Origin: Opitutales bacterium
Lineage (GTDB): Bacteria > Verrucomicrobiota > Verrucomicrobiia > Opitutales > Opitutaceae
Reading direction: 5' to 3'
Assembly: GCA_018700525.1 (NCBI GenBank)
Contig: JABITN010000137.1
Span: 1-64,000 of the forward strand
DNA: 64,000 nucleotides
Made by a program: the position numbers and the translations under genes. The notes under the pieces are model-generated. The model did not search any database and was not told the origin of the DNA. It was given only the letters and a program-made list of their open reading frames with translations. Positions 54,711-63,940 of this stretch are shown here, in pieces (positions within the stretch are counted from its first letter, which is position 1; every line of letters begins with the position of its first letter).

Positions 54711-55487
54711 ATGAGTAAGAAAACCGCTCTAGTAACTGGAGGCTCTCGTGGCATCGGTTTCGGTATAGCCAAAGCTCTTGCGTCCGAGGGGTGGAATATC
54801 GTCATCAATGGTATGCGTCCCGAAGAGTCTGTCGCTGAGCCAATTGGCGAGCTGAAGGCTTTGAATGCCGAAGTGGCTTATGCTCGTGGAGATATTGGTT
54901 CTGCCGAAGGGCGTGAAGCGATTTTGGGCGTCGCCCACGCATTCGCTGGCGGAGCTTTGAATTTACTCTGCAACAATGCCGGCGTCGCTCCTAAAGTACG
55001 GGCGGATTTGTTAGAAACATCTGAAGACAGCTATGATTGCGTTCTCGATACTAATTTGAAAGGCGGTTTCTTCCTTACTCAAGCGGCTGCTAATGCCATG
55101 GTGAAAGCGAAGGAAGCTGATGCCTCTTTCGAGGCTGCGATTGTGAATATATCTTCGATTTCCGCTACGGTCGTCAGCGTTAATCGTGGTGAGTACTGTG
55201 TCGCAAAAGCAGGGCTTTCAATGGTGACTCAGCTTTTTGCATCACGTTTGGGCGAATTCGATATTCCTGTTTACGAAGTTCGTCCTGGAGTAACGAAAAC
55301 GGATATGACGTCTGGGGTGACTAACAAGTACGATAAACTGATTGAAGATGGGCTATGCGTTACGAAACGCTGGGGCTTTCCTGAAGATGTTGGGAAAGCG
55401 GTAGCGGGATTAGCGCGTTGTGACTTCCCGTACTCAACAGGCCAAGTGATCATGGTTGATGGCGGATTGACGATTCCTCGGCTCTAA
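54711..55487 (+). CDS. Short-chain dehydrogenase/reductase (FabG-like)
   Basis: A 258-residue SDR with TGGSRGIG at 10-17, NNAG at 88-91, Ser148/149, Tyr162 and Lys166 as the catalytic set, and the C-terminal STGQVIMVDGG. Although FabG-like, its place at the end of the GH88 operon argues for a sugar-acid substrate, for example reduction of a 4-deoxy-5-keto-uronate to KDG. It is separated from the preceding gene by 45 bases. A family A repeat follows immediately. Confidence 0.88.
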   Translation: MSKKTALVTGGSRGIGFGIAKALASEGWNIVINGMRPEESVAEPIGELKALNAEVAYARGDIGSAEGREAILGVAHAFAGGALNLLCNNAGVAPKVRADLLETSEDSYDCVLDTNLKGGFFLTQAAANAMVKAKEADASFEAAIVNISSISATVVSVNRGEYCVAKAGLSMVTQLFASRLGEFDIPVYEVRPGVTKTDMTSGVTNKYDKLIEDGLCVTKRWGFPEDVGKAVAGLARCDFPYSTGQVIMVDGGLTIPRL

Positions 55488-55489
55488 TT

Positions 55490-55600
55490 GGTAGAGGCCG
55501 ATTTCCGAGCGGCCACTGAACGACGCAGTCGTTCAGTTGACTTGACAACAATGACCGCTCGGAGATCGGTCGCTACCTTTAAACTGCTCCGGGCTTGTTC
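55490..55600. repeat. Composite palindromic repeat, family A copy 4
   Basis: Full composite copy. Outer arms (55490-55515 and 55552-55577) are 26-base reverse complements with four mismatches; the inner CTGAACGA/TCGTTCAG stem is at 55516-55536; a CTCCGGGCTTGTTCAGGGG tail follows. It lies between the SDR stop and the end of the convergent small Cys-rich gene, so it may terminate both. Confidence 0.8.
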
Positions 55601-55610
55601 AGGGGACGTA

Positions 55611-55763
55611 TTATTTGGGGTTTTTTGGGAGTTCGGGCTTTGGGCAATTGCATGCGCTATTGCAGCCGCTTTGCTTGCCTTTGAAAACGAAACGTTTCGC
55701 TAGGAAGCCGACGGCGATGGCTAGGATGCCGAGAATGATTAGGATTTCTAAATGTTGCTCCAT
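55611..55763 (-). CDS. Small FeoB-associated Cys-rich membrane protein
   Basis: A 50-codon minus-strand gene with ATG at 55761-55763. It encodes one hydrophobic helix near the N-terminus (HLEILIILGILAIAVGFLA), a basic patch (KRFVFKGK) and a cysteine cluster GCNSACNC. This is the layout of the FeoB-associated Cys-rich (P12-like) proteins that accompany feoAB in many bacteria. Here it is divergent from feoAB, with the start codons 72 bases apart. It is likely part of ferrous iron uptake, perhaps as an iron chaperone at the membrane. Confidence 0.65.
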   Translation of the reverse strand: MEQHLEILIILGILAIAVGFLAKRFVFKGKQSGCNSACNCPKPELPKNPK

Positions 55764-55834
55764 GGATGAAACCAGTTGACTTTGCCTACCATAAACTGAA
55801 ACTCGGTCTCAACAAGCTCAAAAGGAGACCCGCT

Positions 55835-56062
55835 TTGAAAACCCTCAACGATCTAATTGCCGGACAAACTGCAAAAATCGGTTCATACAAACCGACGCTT
55901 ACTGCTGCCCGACGACTTATGGAATTAGGCCTTATGCCGGGTGTTACGGTGCGATTTATCAAGTCAGCCCCTATGGGTGATCCCATTGCGTTGGATGTCG
56001 AGGGACGCCAGTTGAGTCTGCGCCGCGAGGATGCGGCTCAGATTTTGGTTCAACTGGTTTAG
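55835..56062 (+). CDS. feoA: FeoA family ferrous iron transport protein
   Basis: A 75-residue SH3-like protein assisting FeoB. TLNDLIAGQTAKI, RRLMELGLMPGVTVRFI and APMGDPIALDVEGRQLSLRREDA are standard FeoA segments. I start at the TTG at 55835 because AAAAGGAG lies at ideal distance upstream and the product has normal FeoA length. The ATG at 55766 would add 23 basic residues not usual for the family. feoB begins 21 bases after the stop. Confidence 0.85.
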   Translation: MKTLNDLIAGQTAKIGSYKPTLTAARRLMELGLMPGVTVRFIKSAPMGDPIALDVEGRQLSLRREDAAQILVQLV

Positions 56063-56083
56063 GGATCAGCGACTCTTCGGTAC

Positions 56084-58312
56084 GTGTCGAATTCCGCAAA
56101 GACTGATTTAGGCGAAGGTCGCCTCCGGCGAGTTGCCTTGATAGGAAACCCGAATACAGGAAAGAGCACTTTGTTCAATTGCCTGACGGGTATGCGCCAA
56201 AAGGTGGGCAACTATCCGGGCGTAACGGTTCAGAAAAAGACAGGGATTGCTCTGATCGGAACGGAGCGGGTTGAAATTAATGACTTGCCGGGAACGTATA
56301 GTTTGGCGGCGGCGTCGCCCGATGAGCGGGTAGTAGTGGATGCTTTGCGTGGGGAGGTCGAGAATTTGGATCGTCCGGATTTGGCTTTGTGTATCGTCGA
56401 CGCGACGAATTTGCAGCGAAATCTTTTTCTGGCCTATCAGATCGGGCAGTTGGGTCTGCCGATGGTCTTGGCATTGAATTACTGGGATTCGGCCAAGAAA
56501 CGTCATATTGAGGTGGACGTCGAAGCGCTCAAAGCTCGGTTGGGAATTCCGATCGTACCGATTTCGGCGTCGAGGGCCGAGGGCGTTGCGGAGTTGAAAG
56601 AAGCGATGGCTCAAGCGTTGGAGGACAGTCCGCTATTGCTAACGCCGATTTGGCCGGAAACGGTTAGCGAAGCCGTGGAGGAGGCTCGGGAAGTTTTGCC
56701 TGAAGCCTGTGACGAACGGATGGATGATGCGTCAATCATGCGTGGGATTTTCGAAGGCGACGAAAAGATTTTCATTCGCGGAGGAGCTTCGGGAGACGAG
56801 GCTCGGGATGCATTGGAGAGTTCGAAGAAAACTCTCTTCAAGGGGGGGCTGAACCCGGCGAATGCCGAAGCTGTTTTGCTTTACCGCCACATCACGAAAA
56901 TTGTGGAGCCGTGCATCAATACGAGTCAGTCGCGGCGGGCGGATGGCAGCGAATCTATTGATGGATTATTGACTCATCGTTGGTGGGGGCTGGTGGCTTT
57001 CCTGGCTTTGATGTATCTGGTTTTCCAATCCGTGTATAGCTGGGCTGGTCCCTTCATGGACGTAATCGAATCGGGTAAGGGTCTCGTTCAGGGGTTACTT
57101 TCCAGTTGGTTGGCCCCTTGGCCGATAATCCAGAGTTTGGTGACGGATGGCATTATTGAAGGCGTGGGAGCTGTAGTGATTTTTTTGCCTCAGATTCTTA
57201 TTTTATTTTTCTTTATCACTTTGTTGGAGGATACTGGTTATATGTCGCGAGCTGCTTTTCTGATGGATAAGCTGTTCAGTTGGTGCGGTCTGTCGGGTAA
57301 GAGTTTCGTGCCGCTATTGTCGAGTTACGCGTGTGCCATACCGGGGGTTATGGCGACTCGTACGATTCAGGACCCGAAAGCGCGATTGGTTACGATTTTG
57401 GTGGCTCCGTTTATGAGTTGTTCGGCACGCTTGCCGGTGTACGTGTTATTGATCGGAGCTTTTATCGAACCGAAATATGGAGCGGGGATTGCCGGCGCGA
57501 CCTTGTTTGGGATGCATTTCGTGGGTTTGATTGTGGCGATGCCTTTTGCGTATTTGATGAATCGCTTCGTCTTGAAAACGCCGCCGCAGCCTTTTTTACT
57601 GGAGCTTCCCAATTACCAGATTCCGAAGGTGCGCGACGTCTTTATTCGGATGTATAATCAGGGCAAGGAATTCGTGGTCAATGCGGGCACGGTGATTTTT
57701 GCGATAACGATTGTGATATGGGCTCTATTGTATTTCCCGAGATCGGAGTCGATTGGATTGGAAACTAGGGATGTATTCTTGGAGAGTCTGGCTTCGGAGA
57801 ATGGCTGGAGCGCCGACGAAAGTTTGGCGGAGCTGGAATCGGACGAGGACTTGCAGTCGATTTTGGAGCATCAAGTTTCCTCGGCTTATATCGAACAAAG
57901 CTTTATGGGTCGAATCGGCAAGATGGTGCAGCCGGTGTTTGCTGGAGCGGGCTTCGATTGGAAAATAACCGTTGGCGTGATCGCGAGCTTTCCGGCTCGA
58001 GAGGTTCTCATATCGACTTTGGGTATTATCTATAGCTTGGGAGGAGACGTGGACGAGGAAGCGGGCGATTTACGCGAAACGATGGCGAGTCAAACGTGGT
58101 CGACTGGACCGGAGGCGGGCTTGCCGATTTTTACGATCCCGGTAGTTATCGCGATCATGGTTTTCTTCGCTCTCTGTCAGCAATGCGGAGCGACGCTGGC
58201 TATTATCGCTCAGGAGACGAGCTGGAAGTGGGCCGGCGTGTCGTTCGGTTTTATGACATTGCTGGCGTGGCTAGCGTCCATTCTGATTCATCAGATTGGA
58301 ACGATGTTGTAG
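56084..58312 (+). CDS. feoB: Ferrous iron transport protein B
   Basis: A 742-residue inner-membrane Fe(II) transporter with an N-terminal G domain. G1 GNPNTGKST (21-29), G3 DLPG (67-70) and G4 NYWD (132-135, for the usual NxxD) are visible. The membrane region carries the two Gate motifs (around LSSYACAIPGVMATRT and SFPAREVLISTLG). The start is a GTG at 56084, 21 bases after feoA. The family is complete and looks functional. It faces the hybrid kinase gene convergently. Confidence 0.93.
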   Translation: MSNSAKTDLGEGRLRRVALIGNPNTGKSTLFNCLTGMRQKVGNYPGVTVQKKTGIALIGTERVEINDLPGTYSLAAASPDERVVVDALRGEVENLDRPDLALCIVDATNLQRNLFLAYQIGQLGLPMVLALNYWDSAKKRHIEVDVEALKARLGIPIVPISASRAEGVAELKEAMAQALEDSPLLLTPIWPETVSEAVEEAREVLPEACDERMDDASIMRGIFEGDEKIFIRGGASGDEARDALESSKKTLFKGGLNPANAEAVLLYRHITKIVEPCINTSQSRRADGSESIDGLLTHRWWGLVAFLALMYLVFQSVYSWAGPFMDVIESGKGLVQGLLSSWLAPWPIIQSLVTDGIIEGVGAVVIFLPQILILFFFITLLEDTGYMSRAAFLMDKLFSWCGLSGKSFVPLLSSYACAIPGVMATRTIQDPKARLVTILVAPFMSCSARLPVYVLLIGAFIEPKYGAGIAGATLFGMHFVGLIVAMPFAYLMNRFVLKTPPQPFLLELPNYQIPKVRDVFIRMYNQGKEFVVNAGTVIFAITIVIWALLYFPRSESIGLETRDVFLESLASENGWSADESLAELESDEDLQSILEHQVSSAYIEQSFMGRIGKMVQPVFAGAGFDWKITVGVIASFPAREVLISTLGIIYSLGGDVDEEAGDLRETMASQTWSTGPEAGLPIFTIPVVIAIMVFFALCQQCGATLAIIAQETSWKWAGVSFGFMTLLAWLASILIHQIGTML

Positions 58313-58344
58313 CTTTCATTTTGGTGGCTCCGTTTGGTAATCGC

Positions 58345-59817
58345 TTAGCGTTGTTCGCTTTGATCGCGTCGTTTGGTGAGTCCTTCGAAGGCTTGCTTCA
58401 GGCTTGTTTGGAGAATCGAGAGGGCGATTGGTTTACAAACGAAATCGTCGATGCCTGCTTTGAATGCGAGGTCTTGTTCGGTTTTCATCGTCCCGGCGGA
58501 AATGCCGATGATCCAGGGTTGTTCGCGGGCTTCGCGATTTTTTCGAATTTCCTTGGTCGCATCGAAACCGGATAGGATCGGCATGTGCATGTCCATGAGA
58601 ATGACGTCTTGGTTGCCGTTGAGAAATAGATCTATTCCTTCCTGCCCGTTGCTGGCGAGTTCCGGTGTATAGCCGAAACGATCCAGCATAGCTCCGATGG
58701 TTTTGAGATTGGCGAAGTTGTCTTCGACGACTAAAATAGAAAAGGGATACCGCGTATTGGGCGTTTCGGTATTGGGATCCTTTGTTTTGGTTTCCGTAAT
58801 TGACTCCTGGCCTATTTCGAAGGGGATTGTGAACGAGAATTCCGAGCCCTCGTTGAGCTTGGAATTCAATCGGATGCGCCCACCCATTAGCTCGACCAGG
58901 TTTTTACAGATTGCGAGACCTAGTCCGCTGCCGCCGAATCGACGGGAGATGGAAGCGTCTACCTGAGAGAAAGGCTTGAAGAGTCGACTCATTTTATCTG
59001 GATCGATTCCGATTCCAGTGTCCTTGACAACGACTTTGAGCTCCGCGGATTGATGGCCTAAGGGCTCCGCCGTCGCGATGATTTTAATCGAGCCTTGCAG
59101 AGTGAATTTGAGAGCGTTGTTAACGAGGTTTAGGACTATTTGGCGAAGTCTCGCCGCGTCGCCGATGGCGATCTTAGGAACGGAGGGATCGATCTGGGAT
59201 TCAATCGTCAGAGAGCGTTGCAGCGCTTTGCTTTTGAGGAGGAAGACGCAGCTGTTGATGCAATCGCTGGGGGAAAAGGGGATAGATTCGATTTCGACTT
59301 TGCCAGCTTCGATCTTGGAGAAGTCGAGAATGTCATTGATCAAAGCCATTAGGGTATCGCCGCTCGATCGGATGGCCTCGAGCATCTCTCCTTGATCGGA
59401 GTCTAGTGGGGTTTCTTCGAGAAGGTCGATCATGCCTATCATACCGTTGAGCGGCGTACGGATCTCGTGATTCATATTCGCGAGAAAGGCGCTCTGCATA
59501 TCGATGGCTTTGCTAGTAGAGGCGAGGGCGGCTAGTTCGGTAGAGATGAGGCTAACGGATACGGATTGGAGGGAATCGATTTTGTAGGCGCTACCGTGAT
59601 AGAAAACGAAATCGCCTGATTCGTTAGGGAGAGAGATATTGGGCGAAGTTGCATCGCCGTGGGTGAAAGCTCCTTGCACGAGTTTTGCGAGTTCTAGCGA
59701 TTGCTCCATCAGCGGGTGTTCCCGTGATATGAGGTGGGCACTGGCTTCACTGCATTGCAATAGATTCAGCTCTCTATCGAATATAAGCGAAGCGATTAAT
59801 CGTGAATTTATCGGCAT
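58345..59817 (-). CDS. Soluble hybrid histidine kinase with receiver domain
   Basis: A 490-residue cytoplasmic sensor kinase. The N-terminal 100 residues are PAS-like but weak; HisKA carries the H-box NMNHEIRTPLNG (His117); the ATPase domain has the N-box RLRQIVLNLVNNALKF, DTGIGI, and the G-box GGSGLGLAI; the C-terminal receiver domain has the phospho-acceptor Asp409 (LMDMHMP) and conserved Lys in CKP. No transmembrane segment. No partner regulator is next to it, so it may pass phosphate to an unlinked phosphotransfer protein. Confidence 0.9.
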   Translation of the reverse strand: MPINSRLIASLIFDRELNLLQCSEASAHLISREHPLMEQSLELAKLVQGAFTHGDATSPNISLPNESGDFVFYHGSAYKIDSLQSVSVSLISTELAALASTSKAIDMQSAFLANMNHEIRTPLNGMIGMIDLLEETPLDSDQGEMLEAIRSSGDTLMALINDILDFSKIEAGKVEIESIPFSPSDCINSCVFLLKSKALQRSLTIESQIDPSVPKIAIGDAARLRQIVLNLVNNALKFTLQGSIKIIATAEPLGHQSAELKVVVKDTGIGIDPDKMSRLFKPFSQVDASISRRFGGSGLGLAICKNLVELMGGRIRLNSKLNEGSEFSFTIPFEIGQESITETKTKDPNTETPNTRYPFSILVVEDNFANLKTIGAMLDRFGYTPELASNGQEGIDLFLNGNQDVILMDMHMPILSGFDATKEIRKNREAREQPWIIGISAGTMKTEQDLAFKAGIDDFVCKPIALSILQTSLKQAFEGLTKRRDQSEQR

Positions 59818-59914
59818 TTAGTCTTTATTGCAGCGAATGGTTTCATCTTTAGCATCGGATTGTAACATTCTTTTCCCAGACAGATAATCTAATGGATTTT
59901 CGAGAAAAAATCGG

Positions 59915-61711
59915 CTATCGCTTGTCCTTTGCGTAAATGGAGACCTTGGCTTCGCGGTCGCCCAATATGACCTTGGCGCGCTTGAGGGCTTTGGCGGTAG
60001 AGAGTGTCGGATTGCTTTCTTCGTCGGCGAAAAGGTTGATGGGGTTGATGATGTCGATGAGCCCTGATTTCTCGAGGATTCTCATCGTGTCCGGCCGTGC
60101 TTCGCTCACAAGCAGGATTCGGTCGCGTTCGTTCATGTACCTGATTAGCTCTTCGAGGGCCATACAGCTAGTAGCGTCGAGGTTGTGTGCGTTTCGTAGT
60201 TTCATTATAACTACTTTCAAATTCTGAGCGTCGCTTACGCGTCGCATTTGGTCGCGAAAGAGTTCGGCGGCTCCGAAGAAGAGTTCGCCTTCGACGTGGA
60301 CGATGGAGACTTCCAAATCGTCGCGTTCCTCGGATTCGTCGAGCTTGCCTAGCTTGCCTTCGTCGTCGAATGCGTATTCGACGATTTCAGGATTGGCGAC
60401 TTTCTTGATAAAGAGGGCGATCGAGCAAACGGCTCCAATGTAGATCGCGAAGTCTAGGGCGAATACGAGTCCGGTGAGGAAAGTGACGTAAAAGGTGATA
60501 CTGTCGGATCGCGTGGTTCTGGTCACCATTCTGAGTTGGTGTCTGTTGATGAGGGAAATGCCGATAGTGACGACGACGACAGCTAGGGATGCGCTGGGAA
60601 TATATCCGATGAGCGGGCCGAGGAGAATGGCGCCGAGGAGAACGATAATGCCTGCGTATAAATTGGATAGCGGCGTTCGTGCCCCGCTATTGGTATTTAG
60701 TTGAGACCGGGTTAGGGATCCCGACGCGACCATGCCTGAAAAAAGGCCGCAGGCGATGTTCGCCATGCCGGAGCTGAGCATTTCTTGATTGCTGTCTAGG
60801 CGTCCACCTTCGCGCGCGGCTAGGGATTTCCCAATGGAGTTTCCTTCTAGAACGCAGAGGAGCGCGATGGCCAATGCGATTGGTAGGAGGACTTTGATCG
60901 TCTCGAATTCGAAGCTCGGTATGGAGGGTCCCCATTCGGAGAGGCTCAAACTCGGCATGAGCGTTACATGCAGGGAGGGATTTACTTTGTAAGCGACAAA
61001 GGCGACTAGCGAAGCGAGGACCAGCGTGATAGCGACTGCTGGCAATTTTTTCGAGACGCGTTGAATGGCTATGAATATGAGTAGAGTTATGACGCTGAGC
61101 CCGAGCGATGGCATATGGGTTTCGCCGATATGGCGAATAGTCGTCGTAACGACGTCTATGAAGGTAGAGGCTTTTTCGCCTGGCGAGAATTCGAATCCCA
61201 GCGTTTTCTTGATTTGGTTGGCTATGATTAGAGCGGCTGCTGCCGTGATGTATCCGCTTATTACGGTACGCGAGATGTATTGGATAAGCGTGGCCACGCC
61301 TAGGTAGGCGCCGACGACGAGGATGATGCCGACTAGTAGGATTAGGAGCGATATGTAGTCGATAGCTTGGCTACCAGCGAAACCCAGGGCTGCGAACGAG
61401 CTCATCACCATGACAGAGGTCGCATTGGTCGGTCCGAGCACGATGAACTTGGATCCGGCGAAATACATACCGACGATAGAAGCGACGACCGATCCGAAGA
61501 GGCCGTAAGAGAGTGGCAGGCCGGCTATCATTGCGTATGCCATGCCTTGTGGAAACGCTAGTAGGGCTACGTTGAAGGCGGCTTTGGTGTCGCCGATAAA
61601 ATACTCGCGATTGTATTCGGCGGCGGTTTTGCGCAAGGGAAAAAGGTCGAGCCGAGTCATGAAGCTTCGTTTGCGTGACGAAAGGTTTTTGGTAGTGGAC
61701 GCGTCAGCCAT
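59915..61711 (-). CDS. SulP family anion transporter with STAS domain
   Basis: A 598-residue inner-membrane transporter of the SulP (SLC26-like) family. After a basic N-terminus come AFNVALLAFPQGMAYAMIAGLPLSYGLFG, the typical TM1 region, and 12-14 helices, then a C-terminal STAS domain (about 465-580; VHVEGELFFGAAELFRDQ, LRNAHNLDATSCMALEEL). Likely substrates are sulfate or bicarbonate. In a bacterium releasing large amounts of sulfate from algal glycans, sulfate handling is a plausible role, but that is inference. Confidence 0.9.
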   Translation of the reverse strand: MADASTTKNLSSRKRSFMTRLDLFPLRKTAAEYNREYFIGDTKAAFNVALLAFPQGMAYAMIAGLPLSYGLFGSVVASIVGMYFAGSKFIVLGPTNATSVMVMSSFAALGFAGSQAIDYISLLILLVGIILVVGAYLGVATLIQYISRTVISGYITAAAALIIANQIKKTLGFEFSPGEKASTFIDVVTTTIRHIGETHMPSLGLSVITLLIFIAIQRVSKKLPAVAITLVLASLVAFVAYKVNPSLHVTLMPSLSLSEWGPSIPSFEFETIKVLLPIALAIALLCVLEGNSIGKSLAAREGGRLDSNQEMLSSGMANIACGLFSGMVASGSLTRSQLNTNSGARTPLSNLYAGIIVLLGAILLGPLIGYIPSASLAVVVVTIGISLINRHQLRMVTRTTRSDSITFYVTFLTGLVFALDFAIYIGAVCSIALFIKKVANPEIVEYAFDDEGKLGKLDESEERDDLEVSIVHVEGELFFGAAELFRDQMRRVSDAQNLKVVIMKLRNAHNLDATSCMALEELIRYMNERDRILLVSEARPDTMRILEKSGLIDIINPINLFADEESNPTLSTAKALKRAKVILGDREAKVSIYAKDKR

Positions 61712-61876
61712 TTATCAGGCGATAGCTTCTGTGTTGATGAACGATAAATCGAGCAAAATTAGCGGTGGATTTCGAGGGATTGGAAGGATGGGCTTGGTGG
61801 ACGTGTTTCATTCTTATCGGACGGGGGCGTTCTGTCATTGCCGAATGGGCAAAAAGGTTTCAATGATGACGGATTA

Positions 61877-63610
61877 ATGAAATCGGAAAGCGACCAGATC
61901 CAACCAATCCCTTCGATCGTTCGAGGGCGCGTCTATTTGTTTCTCGAAAACAATAAGCTGGTCTTGCAGCTCGATGGAGATGGTCGTTGGGAAACGTTCT
62001 TGAACGGACCGGATCTGGAAAGCTTGGGAGAATCGACGCCTGAGGGATTGCGATCGGTAGAGATTGGCAAACAAGGAGAAACGCTGCTCGCGTTTGCGAT
62101 GTTGGAAGGATCGGTTGAGGATCTTGGGGATGCGTATCGAGCATTTACGCTGAAGGAAATTTACGAGCTTTCAAAGACGGGTTCGGTGCTCGCCGAAAGT
62201 TTGCTCGAGGACCTGCCGGTCATTCGAGAAAACGTGATTCGAATTCCCTATCTCTATTTCAAGGAAACGGATTACATCTATCGCTTTCGAACGGATAAGC
62301 AGCGGAACAAGCAAATCTATCACATCGATGATTCATCGTCCGCACTTTATCACAGTTCGTTGTGCGATGCGATTAAGGCAGTCAAGCGAGCGAAGGAACG
62401 TTCGGCTTCCACACCGGCAACGCTGGATTTCGGTGCGGTCGAATATTTGTTGCCGAGTCATTTCGGATTTTGCTTGGGGGTTCAGAATGCTATTGAACGC
62501 GCGTACGAGACGATCGCGGCTCATCCGGGCCGTCGGGTATTCATGTTGAGCGAGCTCATTCATAATCCATTTGTGAACGAGGACCTGAAATCGCGTGGGT
62601 TGCATTACTTGCAGAGCGATAAAGGCGTTCCGGCGGTCGATTCGGAAACGGGTAAGTTATTTTGGGATGTTTTAACGGATGAGGACGTAGTAATCATTCC
62701 GGCATTCGGAGCGCGGGATGAGGATAAGGTTAAATTGATAGAGAGTGGCTTGCCGCTCAATGCGTACGATGCGACCTGCATGTTGGTGGAAAAAGTATGG
62801 AAGGCGGCCAAGCGTTATGGACAGCGCGGGTTTACCGTGGTGATCCACGGCAAGGCCGAGCACGAGGAAACGAAGGCGACCTTTTCGAATAGCGCGAAAT
62901 ACGCTCCGTCATTGATTGTTCGAGACATGAAAGAGGCGGTATTGTTGGCTGGGGTAATTCAAGCTGAAGACTCGGATGAGCGTGAGCGGCTTTTCGAGCC
63001 CTTCCGCGATCGTTGCAGTTCGGATTTCGATGTGAGCCGTCACTTTGAAAAGCTTGCTTTGGTCAACCAAACCACGTTGCTGCGCAACGAGACGCTCAAG
63101 ATCATTGATTACCTCGAAGAAGTGTTGAAAAAGCGTTATGGTTCTGCTCATATCGAGGAGCATATGGCGATGAGCAGCAAGGGAGATACTCTCTGTTACG
63201 CGACTCAGGTGAATCAGGATGCGTTGACTCAGGCGATCGAGGAGCCGATTGACATAGCGATCGTAGTGGGCGGTAAAAATAGTTCGAATACGTATCAGCT
63301 TTACAGGATTTGCGAGTTGGCGTTTGGCGATCGGGCTTTCTACATTCAGTCGGAGGCGAATATTCAGTCGAAGACCGAGATCGAGCATTTCATATTTCCC
63401 TACAATCGCAACGATCCCAGGCAAGGACGGATGGAAATGCGCCCGTTTCTTCCAGAAGAGAGTCGACCGCTGAGGGTGTTAATCACAGGCGGAGCCTCTT
63501 GTCCGGATGGATTACTCCAGCAGATCATCGCCAAAGTGAACAATTATTTCGATCCGTCTAAACTTAGACGTATCGAAGATGTGATTACCGATGTTGAAAA
63601 TCAGGGGTGA
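61877..63610 (+). CDS. ispH: 4-hydroxy-3-methylbut-2-enyl diphosphate reductase with N-terminal extension
   Basis: A 577-residue protein whose C-terminal 390 residues are IspH/LytB, the last enzyme of the MEP isoprenoid pathway. The three iron-sulfur cysteines are placed at Cys199 (FGFCLGV), Cys301 (DATCMLV) and Cys439 (DTLCYATQVNQ); HEETKAT, GGKNSSNT and TGGASCPD are also typical. Residues 1-185 form an extension unlike IspH, beginning with a beta-rich stretch (RGRVYLFLENNKLVLQL), and an insertion lies near 365-430. Ordinary bacterial IspH has about 310-400 residues. The ATG at 61877 is used; a TTG 39 bases upstream is less likely. The role of the extension is unknown. Confidence 0.88.
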   Translation: MKSESDQIQPIPSIVRGRVYLFLENNKLVLQLDGDGRWETFLNGPDLESLGESTPEGLRSVEIGKQGETLLAFAMLEGSVEDLGDAYRAFTLKEIYELSKTGSVLAESLLEDLPVIRENVIRIPYLYFKETDYIYRFRTDKQRNKQIYHIDDSSSALYHSSLCDAIKAVKRAKERSASTPATLDFGAVEYLLPSHFGFCLGVQNAIERAYETIAAHPGRRVFMLSELIHNPFVNEDLKSRGLHYLQSDKGVPAVDSETGKLFWDVLTDEDVVIIPAFGARDEDKVKLIESGLPLNAYDATCMLVEKVWKAAKRYGQRGFTVVIHGKAEHEETKATFSNSAKYAPSLIVRDMKEAVLLAGVIQAEDSDERERLFEPFRDRCSSDFDVSRHFEKLALVNQTTLLRNETLKIIDYLEEVLKKRYGSAHIEEHMAMSSKGDTLCYATQVNQDALTQAIEEPIDIAIVVGGKNSSNTYQLYRICELAFGDRAFYIQSEANIQSKTEIEHFIFPYNRNDPRQGRMEMRPFLPEESRPLRVLITGGASCPDGLLQQIIAKVNNYFDPSKLRRIEDVITDVENQG

Positions 63611-63789
63611 TGGAAATTTTCAGTTGCAATTGCTAGTCTGATCGATTTCGAGAAAAGGACCCGAAACTCTACGATATGTCTGAGTATTGCGTTTAGAAAA
63701 AGCGTTATTCCTTTCGTGTGATTATTTCAGAAGCTTATGTTTTCGCTCTGCAGACTACGAGGGTCGCGTGCTTAGTTGCTTACTTTGGA

Positions 63790-63910
63790 CGCGGCCGATC
63801 TCAGAGCGGTTATTGAACGATGCAATCGTTCAACTATTGAAAATAATGGATAGTGGCCGCTCGGAGATCGGCCGCTACCTGTTCAATACCTCGGGGCTTG
63901 ATTCGGGAAC
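63790..63910. repeat. Composite palindromic repeat, family A copy 5
   Basis: Full composite copy: left arm GCGGCCGATCTCAGAGCGG (63791-63809), inner TTGAACGA/TCGTTCAA stem (63813-63833), right arm with GGCCGCTCGGAGATCGGCC ending 63879, then a tail AATACCTCGGGGCTTG as in copy 1. The inner stem differs from copies 1 and 4 by matched changes on both sides, which keeps the pairing. Confidence 0.78.
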
Positions 63911-63940
63911 GGGTTATTCCAAGCGATTCGGCAGGCTGAC

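Noticed and set aside
12477-63910. A CRISPR array or integron from the dispersed palindromes
   Set aside because: Copies are tens of kilobases apart, without regular spacers, cas genes or an integrase.
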